In this document: positions 1 to 6,200 of the stretch, one piece after another
How positions within the stretch are numbered: the first letter of the stretch is position 1
Layout of the letters: each line of letters starts with the position of its first letter
Assembly (NCBI GenBank): GCA_947097615.1
Contig: CAMURX010000061.1
Span: 1 to 9,071 of the forward strand
Reading direction: 5' to 3'
Length of the DNA stretch: 9,071 nucleotides
Source of the DNA: an uncultured Neisseria sp.
GTDB lineage: Bacteria > Pseudomonadota > Gammaproteobacteria > Burkholderiales > Neisseriaceae
Translations under genes and position numbers: made by a program
The notes under the pieces: model-generated
Databases searched by the model: none
What the model was told of the DNA's origin: nothing
The model's input: the letters and a program-made list of their open reading frames with translations, nothing else

Positions 1-736
1 CGGCGATGCTTTTGGACATTTCGTCCGGTTCGGCGAATTTGCTGTTGCGGTCGGACGCGTCGGTGAGCACGATGCCGACGACTTTGTCCAAGTCGCAAGT
101 CATATAGGGCGAACCGATGCGCTGGCCGGCTTCGGTCAGCATAAGCGGCTGGCGGTTGGGCGGCAGGCCGAGGCTGTCGTAGATGTCAGCCATGCCTTCG
201 AGTTTGGCGTTCTGCTGGGCGTTGACTTCAATGATGATTTTTTTTGCGTATTGCAGCCAGGTAACGTTGGTGCCGATTGCCAACGAGGGAATCAGTTTGC
301 CGTCGGCGGTGATGCCTGCCACTTCGACGATGGCTACATCCATATCGCCGAAGAAACCGGCGCGAACCTGCGGCTCGATGTGCGACAGGTGCACATCCAT
401 GTAATAGGCGTCGCCCGCGTTAATCTGGTTGCGCATGGTGGGGTCGGACTGGAAGGGGCTGCGGAAAGAAACGGCATTGGCGCGGGCGAGCACGCCGTCG
501 CATTCGTCGGCAGTGGACGCGCCGGTAATCATGCGAATGGTGTAGGGCTTGCCCGCCTGGTGGGCGGCCTGTGCCTTTTCGGCGATGGCGGTGGGAACGG
601 CTTTGGGGTAGCCCGCGCCGGTAAAGCCGCTGATGCCGACGGTCATGCCGTTTTCGATAAAGGCGGCGGCCTGTTCGGCGGAAATGATTTTTTGGCGCAA
701 GCCTTCGTGTTGCACACGTTCTGCTGCTTGGGTCAT
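1..736 (-). CDS. Acetyl-CoA hydrolase / succinyl-CoA:acetate CoA-transferase family protein (partial, 3' end outside window)
   Basis: The minus strand is open from an ATG at 736 to the window edge, giving 245 residues that start MTQAAERVQHEGLRQKII. The segment ISGFTGAGYPKAVP (near residues 35-48) and the following IRMITGAST, FRSPFQSDPTMR and YYMDVHLSHIEPQVR stretches are typical of the N-terminal half of the class I CoA-transferases that include AarC-type succinyl-CoA:acetate CoA-transferase and acetyl-CoA hydrolase (Ach1/Cat1). Family members are about 500 residues, so about half is visible. The catalytic glutamate lies in the missing half, so transferase and hydrolase cannot be told apart here. 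The known role is cytoplasmic: moving CoA between acetyl-CoA/succinyl-CoA and acetate/succinate. The start is supported by AAGGAG 8 bases upstream (745-750) and by a near-consensus promoter at 831-859. No frameshift or DUS is seen in the visible part. Confidence 0.88.
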   Translation of the reverse strand, partial: MTQAAERVQHEGLRQKIISAEQAAAFIENGMTVGISGFTGAGYPKAVPTAIAEKAQAAHQAGKPYTIRMITGASTADECDGVLARANAVSFRSPFQSDPTMRNQINAGDAYYMDVHLSHIEPQVRAGFFGDMDVAIVEVAGITADGKLIPSLAIGTNVTWLQYAKKIIIEVNAQQNAKLEGMADIYDSLGLPPNRQPLMLTEAGQRIGSPYMTCDLDKVVGIVLTDASDRNSKFAEPDEMSKSIA

Positions 737-744
737 GAGGTTTT

Positions 745-750
745 CTCCTT
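745..750 (-). promoter_or_regulatory. Ribosome binding site of the CoA-transferase gene
   Basis: Read on the minus strand this is AAGGAG, 8 bases before the ATG at 736. It is a strong Shine-Dalgarno match and fixes the start of the CoA-transferase gene. Confidence 0.8.
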
Positions 751-797
751 CAAATACATATTAAGAAACCGCCCGTAAGGCGCGGGGTTGGAACAAA

Positions 798-822
798 TCC
801 GGCCGCACGCGGGCAGGCCGGA
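798..822 (-). other. Leader hairpin of the CoA-transferase mRNA
   Basis: TCCGGCC (798-804) and GGCCGGA (816-822) form a perfect 7-bp GC-rich stem with an 11-base loop. If transcription starts about 7 bases past the -10 box of the promoter at 831-859, this hairpin lies at the very 5' end of the roughly 88-base leader. Such 5' stems can stabilise an mRNA or bind a regulator; which applies here is inference. It has no following T-run suggesting an efficient attenuator. Confidence 0.5.
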
Positions 823-830
823 CGCTTCGG

Positions 831-859
831 AATATATAGTAAAGGTTTATCAGTGTAAA
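831..859 (-). promoter_or_regulatory. Sigma-70 promoter for the CoA-transferase gene
   Basis: On the minus strand TTTACA (859-854) and TATATT (836-831) are separated by exactly 17 bases. Each differs from the sigma-70 consensus by one base (TTGACA, TATAAT). It points at the CoA-transferase gene, with a predicted start site near 824. This is the best promoter match noticed in the window. Confidence 0.75.
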
Positions 860-907
860 GTTTCCGCAAGCATATGCCGCGCGGCGCGGTGCAGCTTTAA
901 GAAACGC

Positions 908-948
908 AAAGGCCGCCTGCCGCGGCCGGTTTTTTTCAGACGGCCTTT
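908..948. repeat. Inverted repeat of an exact DUS (935-944, minus) and a degenerate DUS arm
   Basis: The right arm holds an exact DUS (TTCAGACGGC as read on the plus strand, AG-type). The left arm AAAGGCCGCCTG (908-919) pairs with CAGACGGCCTTT (937-948) with one mismatch, so it looks like a decayed DUS. Nested inside, GGCCGC (911-916) pairs with GCGGCC (922-927) and is followed by a T-rich run on the plus strand, as in an intrinsic terminator. No plus-strand gene lies upstream. It sits between two divergent promoters and its right arm overlaps the expected -35 region of the FKBP promoter. Confidence 0.6.
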
Positions 949-967
949 CTTTTGCCGGACAAGCTTG

Positions 968-973
968 TATAAT
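968..973 (+). promoter_or_regulatory. Probable -10 box for the FKBP lipoprotein gene
   Basis: TATAAT is a perfect -10 hexamer preceded by TTG. It lies 38 bases before the FKBP start codon and gives a leader of about 30 bases. No good -35 hexamer is seen 16-18 bases upstream; that position falls in the DUS arm (CTTTCT). The promoter is therefore plausible but one-sided. Confidence 0.55.
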
Positions 974-1000
974 CCGCCATTTCGTTTTTCCGTTTCCCGC

Positions 1001-1008
1001 AAAGGAAC
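1001..1008 (+). promoter_or_regulatory. Ribosome binding site of the FKBP gene
   Basis: AAAGGAAC lies just upstream of ATG 1012 and supports that start codon. Confidence 0.65.
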
Positions 1009-1011
1009 TTT

Positions 1012-1830
1012 ATGAAGCACACTTTGAAACTGAGTCTGACCGCCTTGGCCGCCGCCTGCGCGCTGGCCGCCTGCAAACAGGAAACCGGTGCTCCTGCCGC
1101 CTCCGCCGCGCAAAGCGCTTCCGCTGTCCAATCCGGTGCGAAAGACCCCGCAGCACTGGGCACGCCCGAGCAGCAGGCCAGCTACGCCATCGGTATGGAC
1201 ATCGGCCGCAACCTCAAAAACCTGAAAGACCAAGGCGTGAGCCTCGATTTGAAAATGTTCAGCGAAGCCGTGCAGACTGTCGTAGAAGGCAAAGAAACCC
1301 GCATCAGCCCGCAGCAGGCCGAAGAAGTGCTGGTGGCATTCATTCAGAAAGAACAGGAAAAAGCCCAGGCCGCCGCGCAGAAAGAAGCGCAGCCCGCCTT
1401 GGAAAAAGCCAAAGCATGGCTGGCCGAAAACGGCAAAAAAGAAGGCGTGAAAACCACAGCCTCCGGCCTGCAATATAAAGTAATCAAAGAAGGTACTGGC
1501 AAACAGCCCAAGCCCGATTCCATGGTCAGCGTCACCTACACCGGCAAGCTCACCGACGGCACCGTGTTCGACAGCAACGCCGATGCCAAAGAGCCGATGG
1601 CTTTCCCGCTGCCCGTGATGATCAAAGGTTGGCAGGAAGCCCTGCCGATGATGAAAGAAGGCGCGGAATACACCCTCTACATCCCGCCCGAACTGGGCTA
1701 CGGCGATATGCCTCCGCCCAACTCCAAAATCCCGAAAAACGCCGTGCTGGTGTTTGACGTGAAACTGGCGGCCACCGGCGAAATGCCGAAAGACGCGATG
1801 GTCGGCATGCCGCCGCCAGAAAGCAGATAA
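1012..1830 (+). CDS. MIP/FkpA-type FKBP peptidyl-prolyl cis-trans isomerase lipoprotein
   Basis: This 272-residue protein begins with a lipoprotein signal. The lipobox LAAC ends at Cys21, followed by an Ala/Ser-rich linker. Residues about 48-148 are helix-rich and match the FKBP N-terminal dimerisation region (QQASYAIGMDIGRNLK, then a long Ala/Lys/Glu helix). Residues about 151-252 are the FKBP domain, beginning SGLQYKVIKEGTG. Residues aligning with the FKBP12 pocket are present: Tyr176, Phe186, Asp187, Phe198, Ile204, Trp207, Tyr230 and Phe248. The family isomerises prolyl bonds and helps fold proteins; in Neisseria the ortholog-like MIP is an envelope lipoprotein linked to survival in phagocytes. 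The length equals what I recall for meningococcal MIP (about 272). The start follows AAAGGAAC at 1001-1008. The tail after the domain (DAMVGMPPPESR) is short and proline-rich. It looks monocistronic, with DUS hairpins downstream. Confidence 0.93.
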   Translation: MKHTLKLSLTALAAACALAACKQETGAPAASAAQSASAVQSGAKDPAALGTPEQQASYAIGMDIGRNLKNLKDQGVSLDLKMFSEAVQTVVEGKETRISPQQAEEVLVAFIQKEQEKAQAAAQKEAQPALEKAKAWLAENGKKEGVKTTASGLQYKVIKEGTGKQPKPDSMVSVTYTGKLTDGTVFDSNADAKEPMAFPLPVMIKGWQEALPMMKEGAEYTLYIPPELGYGDMPPPNSKIPKNAVLVFDVKLAATGEMPKDAMVGMPPPESR

Positions 1831-1832
1831 AG

Positions 1833-1842
1833 GCCGTCTGAA
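1833..1842 (+). repeat. DNA uptake sequence (AG-type)
   Basis: An exact GCCGTCTGAA core with AG before it begins 2 bases after the FKBP stop codon. It has the same orientation as the next DUS at 1870 and can compete with it for pairing to the inverted copy at 1894-1903. Confidence 0.9.
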
Positions 1843-1867
1843 AAAACGTCCGGCTCCGTGCCGCAAA

Positions 1868-1905
1868 AGGCCGTCTGAAAGCCCCGCCGCGCTTTCAGAC
1901 GGCCT
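1868..1905 (+). terminator. Paired-DUS terminator hairpin after the FKBP gene
   Basis: AGGCCGTCTGAAAGC (1868-1882) and its exact reverse complement (1891-1905) form a 15-bp perfect stem with an 8-base loop. Each arm holds a full AG-type DUS (1870-1879 and 1894-1903). Inverted DUS pairs after genes are a recognised form of Neisseria transcription terminator. It separates the FKBP gene from the reductase gene that starts 35 bases downstream. The following sequence has only a short T-run (TTTTT at about 1916-1920). Confidence 0.75.
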
Positions 1906-1939
1906 CCCTTATCCGTTTTTCCCCGCGCACCATAACAAC

Positions 1940-2977
1940 ATGAAACACAACATTACCCTGTCTCCCGACAACGAAACTTTTGAGGCGGACGACGGCGAAA
2001 GCATACTCGCCGCCGCCCGCCGCCAGGGCTTCAACCTGCCGCACTCCTGCCAAAACGGCATCTGCGGCCAATGCAAAGCCCGCGTCCTCTCCGGCCGCTT
2101 CGAGCAGGCCGGACACGCCGAACAGGCGCTGCCCGCCGAAGAAGCCGCGCAAAACCATATCCTTATGTGCTGCTGCTTCGCCCAAAGCGACATCAGCCTC
2201 GAAGTGCCCGGCTACCGCAGCGGCAAAACCCCGCCCGTCAAAACCCTGCCCGCCCGTGTCGCCTCCGTCGACTATATCGGCGACACCGCCGTTGTCCGCC
2301 TCGACATGCCGAAAAAGCCGTCCTTCGTTTTTCTTGCCGGACAATACATCGACATTCTCCTCAAAGACGGCAGCAGCCGCAGCTATTCCCTCGCCAACAG
2401 CCCCTCGCAAACCGCACAACTCGAACTGCACATCCGCCGCCGCGAAGGCGGCCTGTTCAGCGGCCTGCTTTTTGGCGGCGAACCCGCCGTCCGCGAAAAA
2501 ACCGTCATGCGCGTGCGCGGGCCGCTGGGCACCTTCACCTTGCAGGAAAACGACGATTCCCCGCTCATCCTCTTGGCTACCGGCACGGGTTACGCGCCCG
2601 TGCAAAGCATCCTGCACCATCTTGCCGAACAACAGTCTCCGCGCCCGATCCACCTTTATTGGGGCGGCCGCACCGAAAGCGAACTCTACTTTGCCCGCGA
2701 AGCCGCAGCGCTTATCGGCCGTCTGAAAAACGCCCGCTTCACCCCCGTCCTCTCCCGCGCGCCCGAAAGCGGGCAGGGTGCGCGCGGCTACGTCTGGCAG
2801 CAGGCGCTGGCCGACTATCCCGATCTGTCTGGACATCAGGTATACGCCTGCGGCTCTCCCGCCATGATTGCCGACGCGCAGCGTGTGTTGTGCGAAAAAG
2901 GCCGTCTGAAAAAAGAAGCCTTCTTCTCCGACGCCTTTTCCCCCGCGCAGGCTGATAGCGCCGCAGAGGCCGTCTGA
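1940..2977 (+). CDS. 2Fe-2S ferredoxin-FAD/NAD(P)H reductase, CDP-6-deoxy-delta-3,4-glucoseen reductase-like
   Basis: This 345-residue protein has two recognisable parts. Residues 1-90 are a plant-type ferredoxin domain with cluster ligands Cys37, Cys42, Cys45 (SCQNGICGQC) and probably Cys77. Residues about 103-345 are a ferredoxin-NADP reductase-like module with the flavin motif RSYS (147-150), GPLGTF (194-199), the nucleotide motif GTGYAP (215-220) and CGSP (304-307). The N-terminal-ferredoxin order matches E3/AscD-type reductases and related oxygenase reductases, which pass electrons from NAD(P)H through FAD and the Fe-S cluster to a partner. No partner dehydrase, sugar gene or oxygenase is nearby, so the substrate name is family-based only. 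No clear ribosome binding site precedes the ATG, but Cys37 is where the family places it. Two DUS lie inside as Gly-Arg-Leu-Lys, and a third contains the stop codon. Confidence 0.85.
   Translation: MKHNITLSPDNETFEADDGESILAAARRQGFNLPHSCQNGICGQCKARVLSGRFEQAGHAEQALPAEEAAQNHILMCCCFAQSDISLEVPGYRSGKTPPVKTLPARVASVDYIGDTAVVRLDMPKKPSFVFLAGQYIDILLKDGSSRSYSLANSPSQTAQLELHIRRREGGLFSGLLFGGEPAVREKTVMRVRGPLGTFTLQENDDSPLILLATGTGYAPVQSILHHLAEQQSPRPIHLYWGGRTESELYFAREAAALIGRLKNARFTPVLSRAPESGQGARGYVWQQALADYPDLSGHQVYACGSPAMIADAQRVLCEKGRLKKEAFFSDAFSPAQADSAAEAV
2718..2727 (+). repeat. DNA uptake sequence inside the reductase gene
   Basis: Exact GCCGTCTGAA core with a CG prefix. In frame it encodes part of Gly-Arg-Leu-Lys (residues 260-263), between the nucleotide-binding motif and the CGSP motif. 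Confidence 0.9.
2901..2910 (+). repeat. DNA uptake sequence inside the reductase gene (AG-type)
   Basis: Exact GCCGTCTGAA core with AG before it. It encodes Gly-Arg-Leu-Lys at residues 321-324, in the same reading frame as the copy at 2718. Confidence 0.9.
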
Positions 2978-2978
2978 A
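2969..2978 (+). repeat. DNA uptake sequence holding the reductase stop codon (AG-type)
   Basis: GAG GCC GTC TGA A: the DUS supplies the last two codons (Ala, Val) and the stop of the reductase. It is also a possible 5' arm for pairing with the inverted copy at 3040-3049. Confidence 0.9.
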
Positions 2979-3038
2979 AGCGGAGCTTCAACGAAGTTAA
3001 AACGCCGCTTCGGCACAGCCAAAACAGCACGCATCTTT

Positions 3039-3075
3039 TTTCAGACGGCCTCCCAACCCGTGAGGCCGTCTGAAA
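3039..3075 (+). terminator. Paired-DUS hairpin between the reductase and the adhesin
   Basis: The 14-base arm at 3039-3052 (minus-oriented DUS 3040-3049) pairs perfectly with 3062-3075 (plus-oriented DUS 3065-3074) across a 9-base loop. The same left arm can pair instead with the stop-codon DUS at 2966-2979, which would place it as the 3' arm of a larger-loop hairpin. Either form would end reductase transcription. Only 46 bases separate it from the adhesin ATG, and no convincing -35/-10 pair was found in that gap. Confidence 0.65.
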
Positions 3076-3109
3076 GCGCGGCCGCCCAAACCACCCGAAT
3101 ACATACAAT

Positions 3110-3116
3110 AAGGAAA
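3110..3116 (+). promoter_or_regulatory. Ribosome binding site of the adhesin ESPR start
   Basis: AAGGAAA lies 5 bases before ATG 3122. Together with the ESPR sequence that follows, it shows that 3122 was the original start of the adhesin, rather than the TTG at 3227, which has no comparable site. Confidence 0.7.
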
Positions 3117-3121
3117 CCGAA

Positions 3122-3226
3122 ATGAACCGCATCTATAAAGTTATCTGGAACCATGCCTGCAGCACATAGACAGCTGTCTCCGAACTGTCTCATGCCAAAG
3201 GCAAAAGCAAATCCGAATCGGGCAGA
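3122..3226 (+). pseudogene. Broken 5' end of the trimeric autotransporter: extended signal peptide (ESPR) with amber codon 16
   Basis: From ATG 3122 the frame reads MNRIYKVIWNHACST, then TAG at 3167-3169, then TAVSELSHAKGKSKSESGR, and joins the downstream adhesin frame without a shift. This is a textbook ESPR of type V autotransporters (MNKIYxxIWNxxxxxWxxVSEL). The TAG replaces the conserved Trp at position 16, which a single G-to-A change from TGG explains. In the family the ESPR slows or channels inner-membrane export before the hydrophobic core of the signal peptide. As written, translation from the proper start would stop after 15 residues. Alternatives are a sequencing error, amber suppression in the host, or low-level internal initiation. 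Confidence 0.85.
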
Positions 3227-6200
3227 TTGAAAACGCTGGCCGTTTTTGCAACAGTCGGGTTGACATCGGCCGCAGCATCTGTGGCGGCGATCACAGAAGG
3301 ATCGGCAACAGGCGCCAATGCCCTTGCCATCGGTACAAACTCGCAGGCATCAGGCGATTCTGCCGTGGCCGTCGGCATCAACGCCAAGACGAACGGCAAC
3401 CGCGCCGTGGCCGTCGGCAGCGGCACTTCTGCCTCAAAAGATGATGCCGCTGCCTTCGGTAGCGCTGCCGGAGTGGCAACGCAGAACTCGGTCGCCATCG
3501 GCAAATCCGCATCCGTGCGGGAAGCAACGGCAGGGAAACTGGCATCTGCGGGTGTCGATGTAAAAACGGCAGACACAACCACAGGCAGCGGCTCGGTGGC
3601 GGTCGGCGCGAACAGTAAAGCCTTCGGCACGAACGCCACCGCCGTCGGCCAGTCGTCCAACGCTTTGGGACAAAACTCGTTTGCCGGCGGACAGGTCGCC
3701 AAAGCCTACGGCAAATCCAGCGTGGCCGTGGGCGACGGTGCGGTTGCCACCAATGACGTCGCCGCCGCCGTGGGCACATCCTCCCGCGCCACTGCAGGTG
3801 GCACGGGTTTGTATTATTCAGACGGCCAACTCGCCGCCACTCCCGCCGCCGCCGTCGCGACCCACACGAATATCGCCGTCGGCAAAGATTCGGCCGTCAA
3901 TTCGGCCGACCTGCGCAATATCGCCGTCGGCAACGGCGCGGCTACGTCGCATTTCGGTGAAGACAGCATCAGCATCGGCACAAACGCCAACAATTTCAAA
4001 GCCAACGGCACGAAAACCGACACGCCCACCCGTGCCCGCCAAACCATCGCTGTCGGTAAAAATGCCATGACTTACGGCGAAAGCTCGATCGCCCTCGGCA
4101 ACGGCGCGAAAACCACCAACCTCAAATACAACACCAGCACCGCATCTCCCGCCTACACCACTGCCAACCGGGCGATAGCCGTCGGTGCATCGTCCGAAGC
4201 GTCGGGCGAGTCCTCCGCCGCCATCGGCGTCGAAGCGAAAACCGAGCGCAACGATTCGATGTCCATCGGCAAAAAGGCACAGGTGCTTGCCGACCCATCT
4301 GACAACACTGCTTTTGCGAAAACCAACAATATGGCTATCGGCAACAATGCGCTGATTGCTCGCCATGTCGGCACCAGCTCGCTGGCAGTCGGCCATAACG
4401 CGCAGGCTTTGGGTGCGGGCAACCAGAAAATGGCACTCGGCACGAACTCGGTTTCCAGCGGCACCATTTCCTCTGCCGTCGGCGTCGCGGCGAAAGCGCA
4501 CGGCGACACCACCTCGGCCTACGGTTCGTACACCCAGGGGATGGGCGGCTTCGACAGCATGGCCGCAGGCTCGTCAGCCGCCGTCGTCAAGGGCAGCGGC
4601 AACATCGCTTCTTCGCAGGCGGCCATCGGCTCGGGCAGCATCGGCAAAAGCGGCTTCACCCGCACCCTCACCAAGGTCGCCGCAGGCCGCATCAACAAAG
4701 ACTCCACCGATGCCGTCAACGGCAGCCAGCTATATCTCACACAAAACGCCCTCGGCAACCTCGGCAACTCCGCCGTCACCGTGTTGGGCGGCGATGCCGA
4801 GATTAAAAAAGACGGCGATGAAGCGGGCACGCTTACCATGAGCGACATCGGCGGCACAGGCAAAAACACCGTCCACGACGCCATCAAAGCATCGAAAACC
4901 GAAGTCAAAGCAGGTACCAACATCGCTTCGGTAGACAAAACTGACGATAATTCAGACGGCCACAGCGTCTACACCGTCAATGCCAAAGGCACAACCGTCT
5001 CCGCAGCTTCGGACAAAGTCAGCGTCACAAGCAGCGCGAAAAGCGGCAACATCACCGATTACGCCGTCGATTTGTCCGCCACGGCCAAAGCCAGCCTGGC
5101 AAAGGCCGACAGCGCCGTGCAGAACGTCGTTTCCGCCACCCCCAACTTAACGGCTGCCAAAAGCGGCGACACCGTTACACTGAACTTCTCCTCCACACCG
5201 ACGTTTGACAAAGTCACCACCGGTAACACCGTCACCGACGGCAACGGTGTCACCATCAGCAAAGCAGGCGCATCGCCCGTCAGCCTCACTTCAGACGGCC
5301 TGAACAACGGCGGCAACACCATCACCAACACCAACGTTGCCAGCGGCGGCGACACCGACAGCAACGCCGCCAATATCGGCGATGTGAAAAAAGCCGCCGC
5401 CGCCGCGAAAAATACCGTATCGGCAGGCGACAGCAATGTCCTTGTCACCCCGAAAACCCATGCAGACGGCCGCACTGACTACGCCGTCAAACTGGCCGAC
5501 AAAGTGGCGCTGGGCAACGGAAAAGTCTCGCTCGACGGTACAACGGGCAATATTGCCGCCGTAGGCAACGTCACAGCGGGCAACACCGTCACCGCCGGAA
5601 CGGGCGCAAACGCCGTCACTCTTGACGGCACGAAAGCGCAGGTGAAAGCGGGCAGCGTCGTCGTCGACGGCAAAGCGGGCACCGTTACCGGACTGGGCAA
5701 CAAAACCTGGGGCAGCGGCAGCACGCAGCCCGTCAGCGGCCGCACCGCCACCGAAGACCAGCTCAAAGTCGTCGACAACCAAGTGGCGCAAAACAAAACC
5801 GACATCGCCAATCTCAGCGGCAATATCGGCAAGGGTCTCAATTTCGCGGGCAACACCGGTTCGACGAACAAAAAACTCGGCCAAACTGTAAACATCGTCG
5901 GCGAGGGCAAAAAAGACGACAGCCGCTATTCGGGCGAAAACATCAAAACCATGGTGGATGCGCAAGGCAATCTGGTCGTCAAAACCGACAAAGACCTCAA
6001 AGCCGAAAGCCTCACCGTCGGCAAAGACGGCCAAACCGGCCTTACCCTGTCTGCCGACAACGGCGCGGGACAAATCGCCGTCAACGGCAAAGACGGCGAC
6101 AAAGCCAGCATCGGCACAGCCAAAGGCCAGGCCGTGCTCGGCGGCACACAGCAGGCCGACCGCCTGCGCTATGCCGACTCCGCCGGCATGCCGCGCGAAC

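Noticed and set aside
251..778. Plus-strand open frame of 175 codons (glycine/valine-rich)
   Set aside because: It is antisense to the well-supported CoA-transferase gene, has no family resemblance, and runs through that gene's leader.
830..936. Possible plus-strand small RNA ending at the GC hairpin and T-run (911-936)
   Set aside because: No convincing plus-strand promoter was found upstream; the AT-rich stretch is explained by the minus-strand promoter at 831-859.
930..936. T-run before the DUS considered as a phase-variation tract
   Set aside because: Seven T is short and outside any reading frame; no long homopolymer or short tandem repeat that could switch a gene was found near the adhesin either.
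850..1866. Minus-strand open frame of 338 codons opposite the FKBP gene
   Set aside because: Its Phe/His/Gly-rich composition is typical of an antisense shadow in GC-rich DNA. The plus frame has a lipobox, a full FKBP domain and a ribosome binding site.
1895..3034. Minus-strand 379-codon frame, and plus-strand frames at 1980 and 2071, over the reductase
   Set aside because: Ala/Gly- or Arg/Pro-rich shadows; the 1940-2977 frame carries all ferredoxin and flavin motifs.
3101..3116. TACAAT (3104-3109) as a -10 box for the adhesin
   Set aside because: It would start transcription at or within the ribosome binding site and has no -35 partner.
3300..4680. Repetitive DNA in the adhesin head considered as a CRISPR or tandem-repeat array
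   Set aside because: The periodicity is at the protein level (imperfect AVAVG units); there are no identical DNA repeats with unique spacers.
5291..6073. Minus-strand frames opposite the adhesin
   Set aside because: They arise from the repetitive, GC-biased codons of the adhesin and have no independent start signals or motifs.
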